Positions 45,312-55,955 are shown, counted from the first letter of the stretch. The stretch: DNA of 64,000 nt from Bin80 sp964503085 (GCA_964503085.1 CAZCYQ010000001.1:86010-150009); one strand, 5' to 3'. The notes: generated by a model from the letters alone, not told the origin. Translations and numbers: made by a program.

Positions 45312-45824
45312 ATGAGTCGCCTAAAAGCTTTTTGTATTGATATAATTGCCGCCCTTGTTGGATTGGTAATTGTTATTGGAATCGTGTCCACATTTACGAA
45401 CGTCCCGTTCCTGAGGGAGGCAGTCCTTTTCCCCGTTCAGGTAGCCTCTTCCGGCGAATCCTTTGATTACCCGGGCACTACAGATATGTATCAGGTAGAG
45501 GTCCGTAATGGCGTAGGTGTTAATGGTGTTGCTGAACGAATGCGGGTATACTTGAGGTCGAAAGGGTACGACGTTGTAGGTGTGGGCAATCACAGATCAT
45601 TTGACGTTGAGGAGACGATCATTGTCGATCGGATTGATAATTTGGCTATTGCTCAGCAGGTGGCGGCATCACTCGGGTTGCCGCATGATCGTATTAGCAA
45701 GGATGTGCGCGATGAGTTTCATCTTGATGTATCCATAATCATTGGTAAAGATTATGGAATGATTCCTCCATTCAGCGAAACTTCAAATTCCTCTGATATT
45801 CCAGATTTGCATGACAGTAACTGA
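45312..45824 (+). CDS. LytR C-terminal-domain membrane protein
   Basis: 170 residues from the ATG at 45312 (an upstream GTG at 45297 adds five). One N-terminal transmembrane helix (about 8-28) and an extracytoplasmic LytR_C-like domain (VEVRNGVGVNGVAERMRVYL through to FHLDVSIIIGKDY). The domain is found in cell-wall-associated LytR-CpsA-Psr proteins but here stands alone without the catalytic half. It overlaps rsfS by 14 bp. Confidence 0.85.
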   Translation: MSRLKAFCIDIIAALVGLVIVIGIVSTFTNVPFLREAVLFPVQVASSGESFDYPGTTDMYQVEVRNGVGVNGVAERMRVYLRSKGYDVVGVGNHRSFDVEETIIVDRIDNLAIAQQVAASLGLPHDRISKDVRDEFHLDVSIIIGKDYGMIPPFSETSNSSDIPDLHDSN

Positions 45825-46248
45825 GCCATCATCGCTCATTCCTCCACCAGAACTTGACAAGCAACGTACAGGTTCAGTACCTGCGAAAGTTCTTGCAAGA
45901 GAAGCAATAGTAGCAATACAGGAAAAAAAAGCTCATGACGTGGTCACTATGGATATGCGGGCGACCAGTGGTCTTGCGGACTATTTTGTCTTGTGCTCAG
46001 CTACATCCGACCTTCAAGTCAAAGCCATCACAGAATCCGTCCAGACCCGGCTGAAACACGAGTGCAATGAGCTTCCCTGGCACATCGAAGGGGCAGAACA
46101 TCGCCAGTGGGTGTTGCTTGATTACGTAGATCTCGTGGTGCACATATTCACGCCCGAGAGGCGCGCGTTCTATGACCTTGAGCGGCTCTGGAGAGATGCC
46201 CCAACCGAGATCGTTGCTGACCATCCCGTTGCTATCCTCGATCCATGA
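45811..46248 (+). CDS. rsfS: Ribosome silencing factor
   Basis: 145 residues. Binds ribosomal protein L14 and blocks subunit joining when nutrients fall. Family core: AIVAIQEKKAHDVVTMDMR, ADYFVLCSATSDLQVKAIT, EHRQWVLLDYVDLVVHIFTP and RAFYDLERLW. The N-terminal 25 residues are an extra, probably disordered leader; translation may also begin slightly later. Its stop overlaps the lipoprotein start. Confidence 0.95.
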   Translation: MTVTEPSSLIPPPELDKQRTGSVPAKVLAREAIVAIQEKKAHDVVTMDMRATSGLADYFVLCSATSDLQVKAITESVQTRLKHECNELPWHIEGAEHRQWVLLDYVDLVVHIFTPERRAFYDLERLWRDAPTEIVADHPVAILDP

Positions 46249-46751
46249 GGGAAAGCCTAACATTATTTGTAGTTGCTTCCCTAGCGGTTTTTGCGGCATG
46301 CAGTGGGCCCGCCGCCACTGACCCACCAGATCCAGATACGAGCTTTGGTCATCGCTATGAGGGCCAGGCTCCCGATGGATATAATGCTGTTACGATCAGC
46401 GTTCCCGAAGAAGAGCTGGAATTTGCCTACTTCCCTGCGACCTTCGATCATGTCATCGTTCGTCCAGACCTTATGCAATTGCAAACCGATACGGTACATG
46501 TAGAGATTTTGGTGAAAGGCAGCTTACCGGATGCATGCATGGAATTACATGCCTTTGACCAGGAAAGAACAGGGAATATGGTAACTGCAACCTTGCAAAT
46601 GCGCAGACCACAGTCGCGAGTGTGTGCAAGCGTTCGCAGACCCTACAGGCTCTACTTAATGTTGGAGGACGGTTTTGTGCAGGGACACTACACGCTAAAA
46701 CTCAATGACTCAGTTATACCATTCGTGGTGGAATACACTGAGTCAGACTAA
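46245..46751 (+). CDS. Lipoprotein of unknown function
   Basis: 168 residues: signal peptide with lipobox VFAAC at about 15-19, a Pro/Asp-rich spacer, then a beta-rich domain (DTVHVEILVKGSLPDACMEL, then TATLQMRRPQSRVCASV). No family recognised. The single-base-type overlap with rsfS (ATGA) means coupled translation. It converges on the minus-strand gene at 46779. Confidence 0.75.
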   Translation: MRESLTLFVVASLAVFAACSGPAATDPPDPDTSFGHRYEGQAPDGYNAVTISVPEEELEFAYFPATFDHVIVRPDLMQLQTDTVHVEILVKGSLPDACMELHAFDQERTGNMVTATLQMRRPQSRVCASVRRPYRLYLMLEDGFVQGHYTLKLNDSVIPFVVEYTESD

Positions 46752-46778
46752 TATTGAGGTCCCCACTGATCGATATCC

Positions 46779-47132
46779 CTATATATCGATGTCCTCACTG
46801 ACGTCACACTTGGTGAATAGTGGCAACAGTCGTTCTTCTTTTGCTAATCTGATAATTGAATTGCAAATATCAGACACGTCTTGCGAGCTTTCAATTTCCT
46901 CAATAACGCTGGAATAAATATGTTCGGATTCCTCAATTATATCCTCCCACTCACACGTTCGATAGAGACTATAGGCCTGGTCTCCGAAGGAATAGCTGGC
47001 CGAATATTTTTCCTTCTTGTTATTGGGATCGTACAGCAGGACTTCAGCATACGAGAGGTCCTCTTCAGAAACATTCTGGAGCCACTGGTGAAGTAAATCA
47101 GTCGCAAACCCTTCCATAAAAGCATCTTCCAT
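46779..47132 (-). CDS. Acidic hypothetical protein downstream of lipB
   Basis: 117 residues, strongly acidic (Glu/Asp/Ser-rich), predicted helical with a beta segment around SAEVLLYDPNNKKEKYSAS-type residues (27-45). No domain recognised. It begins 6 bp after lipB and is read in the same direction, which argues that it is translated. Confidence 0.6.
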   Translation of the reverse strand: MEDAFMEGFATDLLHQWLQNVSEEDLSYAEVLLYDPNNKKEKYSASYSFGDQAYSLYRTCEWEDIIEESEHIYSSVIEEIESSQDVSDICNSIIRLAKEERLLPLFTKCDVSEDIDI

Positions 47133-47138
47133 TATTTC

Positions 47139-47894
47139 TCAGCCCATTACTCGTTGGGGGATTAGGTGCTGGATAATGTCTTGTCGATCCAACAGGTCGT
47201 CTAAGTGTCTGTACGCTTCAGCTCCGCTAAGCTCTTGAGACTGTAACCCGAACACCGCGCCAAAATGACTCGATATTGAGCGTGCAACGGTGTTGGGGTC
47301 GCAGGATTTTCCCAATTCCTTAGCCATTGAGGTTATCCCTCGGTCGGCGATACCGCAGGGAGTGATTCTGCTGAAGTATCGCAAGTCCGGGTCAATATTC
47401 AAGGCAAGTCCATGTGTGGTTACCCAGCGGCTGACATGGATACCAACGGCACAGATCTTTCGCTCAATTCCTTCCTCTCCGACCCATACTCCCGTGCGCT
47501 TGGGCACACGGAATCCAGTCAAGCCAAACTCGTCAAGCGTGCGAAGGACGATCTCCTCCAGGTCTCGCATGAATCGGTGCAGGTCCCTGTATAATCGGTC
47601 CAGATCTAACAAGAAGTACGCCACGAGTTGGCCTGGACCGTGGTAGGTTACATCCCCTCCGCGATCAATGTAGACCACATCCGCATTTCCGGGAGCAAGA
47701 AGATGTTGGTCGTTGCCACTTTTGCCCATGGTGAAGACCGGAGGGTGCTCAAGTAACAGCATGACGTGGGGTAGATACTCTCCGTTTCTTTTGGCTTGAA
47801 TAAGACGATCTTTGATCGCTTCCTGGAGTACCCAGGCAGGCCGGTAGGCCACACGACCCAGGTGATAAATTACTGCCGTTTCTCGTCTGGACAC
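47139..47894 (-). CDS. lipB: Octanoyltransferase LipB
   Basis: 251 residues, GTG start one base after the sprA stop. Transfers octanoyl from acyl carrier protein to lipoyl domains, the first step of lipoic acid synthesis. Motifs: GGDVTYHGPGQLVAY (80-94), K146 (IERKICAVGIHV) and the acyl-accepting C180 (FSRITPCGIADRG). The N-terminal 20 residues are normal for the family. The C-terminal tail is divergent. lipA is not adjacent. Confidence 0.95.
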   Translation of the reverse strand: MSRRETAVIYHLGRVAYRPAWVLQEAIKDRLIQAKRNGEYLPHVMLLLEHPPVFTMGKSGNDQHLLAPGNADVVYIDRGGDVTYHGPGQLVAYFLLDLDRLYRDLHRFMRDLEEIVLRTLDEFGLTGFRVPKRTGVWVGEEGIERKICAVGIHVSRWVTTHGLALNIDPDLRYFSRITPCGIADRGITSMAKELGKSCDPNTVARSISSHFGAVFGLQSQELSGAEAYRHLDDLLDRQDIIQHLIPQRVMG

Positions 47895-47895
47895 T

Positions 47896-50800
47896 TCAGT
47901 GTGAGAAGTTTACGCGGAGGTTGAATCCGCCGTTAATCCTGGTATAGGGAAGCCGTCGACTGTCCCCGATAAAATCCTCGTAGTCAAGAAACAGATCGGC
48001 CGAAACGACATTGCTGAATTGATAGCCAATCTTAGGCTGTATCTCTATCATGGACGTACTGGTCAGTACATCCACAAAAGGCTCATCCAGTGCGCGTGCT
48101 ATATCAAATTCTGGATCAATTGCTGCAAATTCCATTGCCCGACGGATGTAAAAGCTGCGGTCATCGTTAGCGGTTCTGGAAACTTGGATAGACATGTTGA
48201 TTCGGTTATTGAGTGTACGACGCAGGAATGGGAGCCGCATCCCCGTTTTAGCCCAAGAGGCAGTAATTGCGATCTGGTTGTTTCGATTTTCGTTGACCAC
48301 GTTGTTGGTCGTACTCAGGGAGTATGAATTTGACTTATTCCATGCCACGCTGGTCTGAATACTGCCCTTGAAAGAAAGATCTATCGCAATCAACGGCTGG
48401 AATCGTTCGTTGAGTCGTGCAGCATCAATTTCCTCCGCGGGAATGTTAAAGGCGACAACGGGACCGGTTCCCAGGCGAAAAGCATCCAATTGGCCACCAC
48501 GGAGATTGGATCTAAAGTCTGACGAGAAATCCGCAGCATAACTATGACGTAACGTGGCCGACTGCGCGAGCCTTCGAATAATTGGCCACTTAGAGATTCC
48601 CGTGTATGTGATGTTCCAACTCGGCAGCGGGAAGGGCATGGTTTCGCCAGCTCCAAGTGTAAGATAACTTGACTGGAAATCTTCGTAAACCAGTCGATTT
48701 GTCAGAGCAGATGAGAAAAGTGTATCGGGCAGTATACCACCTGATACGCAGGCTTCCCCACAGTCTGCACGGAACTGATCCAGTTGTGCCGTAAACAGGT
48801 CGCTGTAGGAGGCGCCAATTGCCCAGGCGGATGTAGAAATGTTACCGTTGCGCGTTGTATCTGCCCCGGGCAGCCCGTCGTCTAGAATTCGGTAGGTAAG
48901 ATTCTCTCGGTTACCGTTCTCCATTCTCCAGTTCAATGAGATTCGTAGGCTGGATGACAGGTTAAGTGAGGTCTGGGCAGACCACCGATTCACATCGTTG
49001 AGTGCGTCAGTCACCTGCAGACGTTCATTGATAATGCGACCTTCATCGGGTGCGATAGTGCGATCAAGTCCCAGTCGATACCTAAGTGAGGGGCCCTCGC
49101 CGTTGAACACCGCATTACGCAGTCTGTAGTTAACCTGTACGGTGCCAGTTTCGTCCAGACGGCCTATGTTATTGGCCGAAGACTGGCGCGCACCATTATA
49201 GCTCACCGATAAATCCCGGATTCCCGTGATAGCAAGTAGCAGCCGGCGCGTGAGTGCTTTGGGGGTGAGGCCTGGGGGAAGTCGGAATCTCCGTCCACGT
49301 GTAGAGTCTTCTGGCGGGGTTTGGGGCTCATCAAATGCCGGTATATCAATGGATGGTGTGTCATCGGGATCGGCTTCATCGACTCCCGGCACCTCCTGTG
49401 TGGTGGTAGTGTCTGCTCTCTCGGCTCTTCGACGTTCTGCTTCTTTGCGTCTCTGCTCACGGCGCTCGCGTCGTTCGGTCTCTTTTTGTTGGCGGCGAGA
49501 CTGTGCAGCAGCCTCGGCAGCGCGCTGCGAATCCTGGAGTCGCTTATAGAAACCAAACTTTTCAAACAAGTCCTGTGGGCGCAGGTTAAGACCTGCCCGG
49601 AGAGTAATGTTGGCGCTGATCCGAGCCCCGGTATTATTGCCCACCGATCCATTTGACCAGCTAAAGTTTGCTGCGTAGGTCATATCCTGCACCTGCACCC
49701 AGGATAGAACGTCGTAACGCTGAAGCCGTGGGCGAAAGGTCGCGTTCAATTGAGAGCTGTAAGATTCCGTCCGAATAGAAGGCCCACCAGGAACACCGCC
49801 TCCGAGTGCCTGCCTGAACACCGGTCCAAATTTGCGATGCCGCAGGCTAGTAAGTTCAAATGCGCTCGACCCTATCTGGGATTTATCAATTACTCCTTCA
49901 TCAAGCAGTGAGGTCAGAGATGTATCATCAAGTCGGGACTCTGCGCCAGTGGAATCGACTAAAATGACGGAGTAAAGTGTATCTACCCCTATGGCATTCA
50001 GGCTCTGGTTTGTGCTTGAATTCAAATTCAAATTCAGGAACCCGAACGGGTTGAACTGGAATCCAAAGTTTCGAGAATGAGTGAACTGGTGCTGTGGACG
50101 AACGGGGAATTGTACGTCTAAAGGTAATTCCGAGCCACGTCGGCGCACCGGGTCTGGACGTTGCTTTGACGAGGTGAATGCACGATTCGCAGTCAAACTG
50201 TAGTCGAGAGAAGAGGGCAGGTAGTTGAGACCAATGGTGCTTAACAGCCTCAGTACAGGTATCTCCTCCAACCACGAAAACAGCCGCAACACGCGTGGGC
50301 TACGCACTTGTAGGCGGTAACTCACCGAAGTATTCCACCGCCAGGAGTTTCGAAAGGTCTGTGTGGGCGTGCGCCCTTCAGTATCTGAGCGTGAATAACT
50401 GAAAGCCAGTCCATCAACAGTATTGCGCAGCAAGCGCGAACGCGATCCGCTCTTGTTGATTCGCGCAGTGTACGAGGATCCCCTGGAAAACGTCTGAGCC
50501 TCTTCGCGAATCTGATCCTGGCGAGCAGAAATTTCCTCACTGGTTAGCGTAGAATCCGCAGCGATTGCATCTTGGAGGCTGCTTACGCGTATATCTCCAC
50601 GGTTTGGATCAAATCGTGGAGTACTGGAATCTTCCTTCACCTCTACGCTGACGGGCAAGCTCCATCCATACTGTTCGGGAATGAATTTGTCCATATTCAA
50701 CTGAGAGTTTACGGTCCAGTTTTGGATGTTCAGTTGGTCTCTGTCTGCCAGTGTACTCGAAAGCCCACCAAAGCCGTCCGACTGGATGCGCATTGACAGC

Positions 50801-53800
50801 TTCATACGTGCAAGATCAGCCAACTTGATATCCGCAGTTCCATAGGTTGCATAGCCTACTTCTTGATCATATCCGGAAACTCGGAGTTCATTCACCCACA
50901 TATTTGCGTCAATCACCGCCTGTTCTTCCCCGGAGGCGTTGCGGATACCAATCACGATGGTATTTACCCGGTTAAGACTGGGTGTTCCGCGAATTCCTAT
51001 TCGTGTACCCGGCGGGGCAAACTCTGCCAGGTTAGACTGAAAGTTTGCGTGCTCATCGCTCCAGAACACTTCTGTGGGATTAAAGCCGGCACCAGACTCG
51101 TCCTCATAACTGTCGCGCAGGAATTTCATCTGGTTCAGGGAACTCAGAACGATGTTCACGGAGTTGAGGTCAACAAAGCCCTGGCCATCTGGATCAGGGT
51201 TGGGTTGATTGGTGCGCCACAGGTAATCGGCGCGCTCGCTTGATCCATCGGGCAAATTGTAAAGTGGGCTAGGGGTAAGTGGTTGCTCATACTCGTAATA
51301 GTCCGAGTCTTCGTTAGCGCCCAGTCGCATAAAAAATCTAACTGCTTCCCGATCTTCAGCCTCGAGAGGTCTGCCGTCAATGGTTCCGTCAAGGTGCAGA
51401 AACATGCGCAGGTTTCTGTATTTGAGAAGATCCTGAGGAGAGGTGTAGGTGCGATAGACTGCCAAATGCCGGTTGGCACGAAGATTACTTGCACGAATAA
51501 TCATGGCTTGTTCTCTGGCATCCACAATGCTACCCGAATGTTGATCACGGATGCGGTTCCTGACCGCGCCTTTTGGGATCTCATAGTTGGGATTCTCCTC
51601 GTTGTTGATGCTCTCAATACTGATTCGCGCTCCCGTAAGCGGATCCTCAGGCGGAATGGGTTCTCCATCAATATCCGTTGCGTTGACCAAATCATTCGCT
51701 CGCCATTGACTTCCAACGAGCTCGAGAGCCGCAAACCGTATGGTTATCGGGGAGGTATGTCCGGTAGTCCACAGGCGGATAGACTCCATGAGTGTGAAGT
51801 CCTGGATGCTTCCTACTCGGCGGGTGAAATTCTTGACTGGAATGCGTACCAGATACCATCCGGTGCCCCCGCCTCCTGGAGATTCGATTTCATTGATGAC
51901 GTAATCGTTGGTGTTTTCGGGCCGAGCAAGCTCATCCAGGGTTGTTAGATTCAGCGGCACTTCATATTGAAAGTAGCTGTTGTCGGTATCAGAGGCGGAG
52001 TTCAGGTTGATGTCCTCGGTATCAGGTAGTCGAGAGTTTCCGCTGTTATCTCCGTCGGGGCCCAGTTTATTCTGGGCATCAAAGGTATTGAGTTCATGTC
52101 CCGCGAAGAATCGGGTAAACCTTTCCTGGATAGTGGCCCCTCCAGGGAAAAATTGATTGTTGCTGAAAAAACTTTCGTTAAGGAAGTAATAGTAGTCGTC
52201 GGCAGAGGGATCCAATAGGGCTTTTGCCCTTTCCCGTGCCAGTATTTCGGGATATCTGACACTTACGGTATTATCCAGAGATGAAAGGAAGTCGGCAAAC
52301 ACAACTTGTTCGGTACCTGCCCCGCCTTCCAGTTCAAATTTGTTGTTGGGGAATGAAGGTAGGCCGTCCAGTCCAACATCCTCGGTTATGCGTTCGCCTT
52401 CCTCAATGGGGTTAATCTTTTGGTTCTGTTGTCCGGTTGACAATCTGGCCAGGTTGCCCACCGATCCGACCTCGGACAGTGAAAGGCCATCCTCAGTATT
52501 AAGCTTGTTATCGGGGATCACATCTTCACTAATGCGGCCAATATCAACGATCAGCTTTGCGTTTGGGTCTGATTCCCCCTCCTTGGGAAACGGTCTCATC
52601 ACAAACTCAACAAACTCAATGTTCTTTGAAGTGAAGTCGGTATTCCCTTCGGTTAATCGTTGTGTAATGCCTCCCCAAGCCTCGCGAGGATTGTCTAGGA
52701 AGCGTCCAAGGTCACGATTATAATTGTAGGGACCTCGTCCGTGCGGTGTAAAGTAGAGGTCAAAGGTTGTAAGGATGCGTTGACTCTGCAGGGTTTCCCG
52801 GTTGGGGAACACCTGTTGTGGTGTGACAAGCTGCACTGCTGGTTCGAGGTCTCCCGTGAATTGTTCCAGAGAGGACGCGTTGAGGGTATACCAACCCATA
52901 ATCGATCGTCCGTCGTTGTGCAGTGGCGTATCCACACCTCCCAGTTCACTGTGCGTCCCGATTATAGGTGCGCTGCTTAGCAACCAAGCGCCTTGGCGCA
53001 TCAGTGAAATCAGGTTCTCAAACCCTTCAAAGTCGTCTACATAGGAGACCCCCTGTGTTTCATCTGAAAAAAAATCAAGTCCATTCTTACGAAGGTCACG
53101 CCGTTGGTCTTTAAAGGCATTGGTTAGGACGTGTCCCGGACGCAGCTGGGCAAATTCGCCGACTAGAGTGATTGAACTCTCCTCTTTGGTTTGGATCAGG
53201 GGTAACCAGTCCACTGCTCTCGTAAGCCATCGAGGTTCCAGTTGCAGGCGTGTATCTGTACCCCAGATCACATTCGAGACGGGCTCTTCTCCGATGCGGA
53301 ATTTGTCAGTGATGGATTTCTGGCTAAGCCGCATTATGGTTCCGCCTGCCGTGAATTCTTCGCGTGGAGCGTACTCCAGCCTGGCGCCGAGAAGTGTTTT
53401 CTGTTGGAGATTGAAGAATGAGTTTTCCTCGTAATCAATATCGATGTCGCGCCCGGCAGTCAGGTGCACAGGATTAATAATCGTAACCGTACCCCCCAGA
53501 TAATCCACGATGTAGTCTGCCCCCTCTACGAGCGTGTTGCCTCCCGAAGAGACGCGCACGGATCCTTCAACAAGGCCGGAATAAGCTCTCAGGTCATAGA
53601 AGGAAGGTATGCCGCCCTTGTAGGATCCCTCAATAGTGAAAATATTCTTGCCGGTGTTACGTACAGCATTCAGTTGCTTTTGGGTATAGAGCTCCCTGAA
53701 CACGTACAGTTCTTTTGCTTGTGTTTTATCTTCGTCATTGAGTCCGCTGGCATCAATCAAGGCCTCCATACGTGCTCCAAAGGGCTCGAGGTACGGGAAA

Positions 53801-55821
53801 ATCAACAACCCATCGCCAGGAATAACCGTGTAGTTGGGCAGGAAATCGAACAGATTATCCGGTTTTTTGGCACCATCTTCATTAAGGCGGTCAAGTCCAA
53901 GTACTTGGATCAGCGTTTGCTGTCCGGTGACGCCCTGAATAGTCTGCGTAGAAGCCTGGCCGGGCGGCTCAAGGTTGATGTCCAGTAGAAACTCGGTTGG
54001 TAAGAGCCCACGCTCGAGTGCATAGATATTCCGCATTTCCAGGTGCCAAGCCGATGGGTTCAGCTCATCTACTTCTCCGAGGTTTGCAGGCTGCTGGAGA
54101 TTAACCGGCTTGAGCAACTTCAATACAAGACGTTCGCCAACCTGGCTATTGTCTCCACCGCCGGTTTGACTGGAAAAATCACCTACCTGAATCTCTGTTC
54201 CTCCCGCGAGGTAGCGAAAGGATACCGCAAGGGCCTCACTTTCCTGGATGGTCTGGCTGAGGGTGATGTAGCCTAGGCCTTCATCCAGATCATAGTCGCG
54301 CCCAATCTCAAGTTTCTTGAACTGTCCTACCTGGTAATCCACGGTGGTCAGAGGCTGCTCCATAGCAGCACTCTCAAGATAATCCTGAGGCACCGCAGAT
54401 CCCAAACGCAGTTCATTCTGCAGTTCCATAGGATCGTACTGATCCAGATTACTGTTTGGGTGAAGTTCGTCCGTATAATGGTGTCCCTCTGTTATGATCC
54501 GTGCAGGCTCACCTAGGTCCACGACAGCAATAACCTGCCGGACATTTTGCTCTTCCGGAGAGACCGGCGTTAATTTCCAGACTTCAAGGTCCGTGATGTG
54601 TGAAAAGACAGCATCCAGGATGATGTTGGGGGGATCGCTGAGTGCATCATTCCAGCGATTACGGAAATAATAACTGAGGAAATAGTGCTTACGTTGATTA
54701 TAGTCAGTTGGCTTGCGGCTGAATTCTGATGTTTCGGCTCCGCCATCAAGTGAGAGACTATTTGATTGTCCTTCTTGCTGGCTGGCAACTGTTGTCAGCC
54801 GAAAGGCTCCCAATTGAAATTCAGATTTTATACCAAACAGGCTTTGTCCACCCCGGATCAATGTAGCCGGCGTCTGCAGGAATACGTTACCGGCTTCAAT
54901 GCTCTGAATTATTTCATCCTCATAACCGGTATAGACCAGCTTCAGTTGGTTTTGAAAATCAAAGTCGCGGTTGGTATCCCAGTCGACATTCACCTGCATC
55001 TTATCTCCTATCGTTCCGGTAACTCCGAGGCGCAAGTCCATTTTGAACTCAGGGGACAACTGCGATCCTCGTCCGGCAAGGACTTGTTGCGCATTCTTAT
55101 CGTAAACAAACGCTGGTCGGATATCTGCACTGCCATTGACACGCAAGTCCACCTCGTTTTTCCCAAAGATGGTTGTGAATCCACTCTGGCGTCCACCAGG
55201 TACAGAGATGGATAGTCCCAAACCTCGACGCTGTCGTTGCTGGAGAGTTCGTTGTTGCTCAACCAGGTTACGCCAGTTTCGGTTAAGGGCCGCGGACAGT
55301 TTTTCATCCCGGTATTGTTCCCGGGTAAGCCGTATGGCATGCCTGACGTCTTTTCCGGCCACTTGTTCTGTGATCGTATAAAACGAACCGGCGACAGAAT
55401 CAAGCTCAATCTCATGTTGCCAGCCTGGAAACAGCCCGGGTCCGAGCGATCGTCGTGGCCACCGGAATACTGTGGCTGATCGTCCAGACCGCGTCAAGCT
55501 TGACAGGTATCGCTTAGCCCGTTCGTTGGTGTCAGGTGGCGAAAGCGAGTCTATTCGGGCCAGAAAGAGGCTGTCCAGGCCCAGGTTCAAAGCCATTGTG
55601 CGGACAGAATCCCGGCCCAGACGGAAGAGCATTGAGCGCAGCGAATCAATCTGGTACAGCGTTACGCTGTCCGTATCCGCAGGCGCGATGTCCGGGAGTG
55701 TATCTCGTCGCCAATCTTCTTGCGCGACTGCATGTGCCAGGAGCATCCAGATCAGCACTGCCCCCGCAGTGTATACCACGAGCTGGCGCGCGGCGAAGAG
55801 TCTGCGTCCGTTCGTTTGCAT
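47896..55821 (-). CDS. sprA: Cell-surface translocon protein SprA (type IX secretion)
   Basis: 2,641 residues. Signal peptide to about residue 34 (HAVAQ). SprA forms a giant 36-strand outer-membrane barrel through which type IX cargo leaves the cell. The N-terminal region with GLGLSISVPGGRQSGFTTIF, GKNEVDLRVNGSADI and MDLRLGVTGTIGDKMQVNVD is diagnostic, as is the repeated long-strand pattern up to the terminal NGGFNLRVNF. Residues about 2085-2185 hold a highly charged Arg/Glu/Gln stretch, then a Thr/Pro/Asp-rich linker, unusual inside a barrel. Longest gene in the window; lipB follows in the same transcript. Confidence 0.93.
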   Translation of the reverse strand: MQTNGRRLFAARQLVVYTAGAVLIWMLLAHAVAQEDWRRDTLPDIAPADTDSVTLYQIDSLRSMLFRLGRDSVRTMALNLGLDSLFLARIDSLSPPDTNERAKRYLSSLTRSGRSATVFRWPRRSLGPGLFPGWQHEIELDSVAGSFYTITEQVAGKDVRHAIRLTREQYRDEKLSAALNRNWRNLVEQQRTLQQRQRRGLGLSISVPGGRQSGFTTIFGKNEVDLRVNGSADIRPAFVYDKNAQQVLAGRGSQLSPEFKMDLRLGVTGTIGDKMQVNVDWDTNRDFDFQNQLKLVYTGYEDEIIQSIEAGNVFLQTPATLIRGGQSLFGIKSEFQLGAFRLTTVASQQEGQSNSLSLDGGAETSEFSRKPTDYNQRKHYFLSYYFRNRWNDALSDPPNIILDAVFSHITDLEVWKLTPVSPEEQNVRQVIAVVDLGEPARIITEGHHYTDELHPNSNLDQYDPMELQNELRLGSAVPQDYLESAAMEQPLTTVDYQVGQFKKLEIGRDYDLDEGLGYITLSQTIQESEALAVSFRYLAGGTEIQVGDFSSQTGGGDNSQVGERLVLKLLKPVNLQQPANLGEVDELNPSAWHLEMRNIYALERGLLPTEFLLDINLEPPGQASTQTIQGVTGQQTLIQVLGLDRLNEDGAKKPDNLFDFLPNYTVIPGDGLLIFPYLEPFGARMEALIDASGLNDEDKTQAKELYVFRELYTQKQLNAVRNTGKNIFTIEGSYKGGIPSFYDLRAYSGLVEGSVRVSSGGNTLVEGADYIVDYLGGTVTIINPVHLTAGRDIDIDYEENSFFNLQQKTLLGARLEYAPREEFTAGGTIMRLSQKSITDKFRIGEEPVSNVIWGTDTRLQLEPRWLTRAVDWLPLIQTKEESSITLVGEFAQLRPGHVLTNAFKDQRRDLRKNGLDFFSDETQGVSYVDDFEGFENLISLMRQGAWLLSSAPIIGTHSELGGVDTPLHNDGRSIMGWYTLNASSLEQFTGDLEPAVQLVTPQQVFPNRETLQSQRILTTFDLYFTPHGRGPYNYNRDLGRFLDNPREAWGGITQRLTEGNTDFTSKNIEFVEFVMRPFPKEGESDPNAKLIVDIGRISEDVIPDNKLNTEDGLSLSEVGSVGNLARLSTGQQNQKINPIEEGERITEDVGLDGLPSFPNNKFELEGGAGTEQVVFADFLSSLDNTVSVRYPEILARERAKALLDPSADDYYYFLNESFFSNNQFFPGGATIQERFTRFFAGHELNTFDAQNKLGPDGDNSGNSRLPDTEDINLNSASDTDNSYFQYEVPLNLTTLDELARPENTNDYVINEIESPGGGGTGWYLVRIPVKNFTRRVGSIQDFTLMESIRLWTTGHTSPITIRFAALELVGSQWRANDLVNATDIDGEPIPPEDPLTGARISIESINNEENPNYEIPKGAVRNRIRDQHSGSIVDAREQAMIIRASNLRANRHLAVYRTYTSPQDLLKYRNLRMFLHLDGTIDGRPLEAEDREAVRFFMRLGANEDSDYYEYEQPLTPSPLYNLPDGSSERADYLWRTNQPNPDPDGQGFVDLNSVNIVLSSLNQMKFLRDSYEDESGAGFNPTEVFWSDEHANFQSNLAEFAPPGTRIGIRGTPSLNRVNTIVIGIRNASGEEQAVIDANMWVNELRVSGYDQEVGYATYGTADIKLADLARMKLSMRIQSDGFGGLSSTLADRDQLNIQNWTVNSQLNMDKFIPEQYGWSLPVSVEVKEDSSTPRFDPNRGDIRVSSLQDAIAADSTLTSEEISARQDQIREEAQTFSRGSSYTARINKSGSRSRLLRNTVDGLAFSYSRSDTEGRTPTQTFRNSWRWNTSVSYRLQVRSPRVLRLFSWLEEIPVLRLLSTIGLNYLPSSLDYSLTANRAFTSSKQRPDPVRRRGSELPLDVQFPVRPQHQFTHSRNFGFQFNPFGFLNLNLNSSTNQSLNAIGVDTLYSVILVDSTGAESRLDDTSLTSLLDEGVIDKSQIGSSAFELTSLRHRKFGPVFRQALGGGVPGGPSIRTESYSSQLNATFRPRLQRYDVLSWVQVQDMTYAANFSWSNGSVGNNTGARISANITLRAGLNLRPQDLFEKFGFYKRLQDSQRAAEAAAQSRRQQKETERRERREQRRKEAERRRAERADTTTTQEVPGVDEADPDDTPSIDIPAFDEPQTPPEDSTRGRRFRLPPGLTPKALTRRLLLAITGIRDLSVSYNGARQSSANNIGRLDETGTVQVNYRLRNAVFNGEGPSLRYRLGLDRTIAPDEGRIINERLQVTDALNDVNRWSAQTSLNLSSSLRISLNWRMENGNRENLTYRILDDGLPGADTTRNGNISTSAWAIGASYSDLFTAQLDQFRADCGEACVSGGILPDTLFSSALTNRLVYEDFQSSYLTLGAGETMPFPLPSWNITYTGISKWPIIRRLAQSATLRHSYAADFSSDFRSNLRGGQLDAFRLGTGPVVAFNIPAEEIDAARLNERFQPLIAIDLSFKGSIQTSVAWNKSNSYSLSTTNNVVNENRNNQIAITASWAKTGMRLPFLRRTLNNRINMSIQVSRTANDDRSFYIRRAMEFAAIDPEFDIARALDEPFVDVLTSTSMIEIQPKIGYQFSNVVSADLFLDYEDFIGDSRRLPYTRINGGFNLRVNFSH

Positions 55822-55955
55822 TCGGTCCTGCTGACGAGCGTCAATTTACTGTTTACTCGACCTTAAATCCTCCGTGCTCGTATCGTTAGTTGCTAATATG
55901 CAGGTCCTTTTTTTGTACGTTTAAGGCGGATGACGAATTAAACACGTGCAACGCA

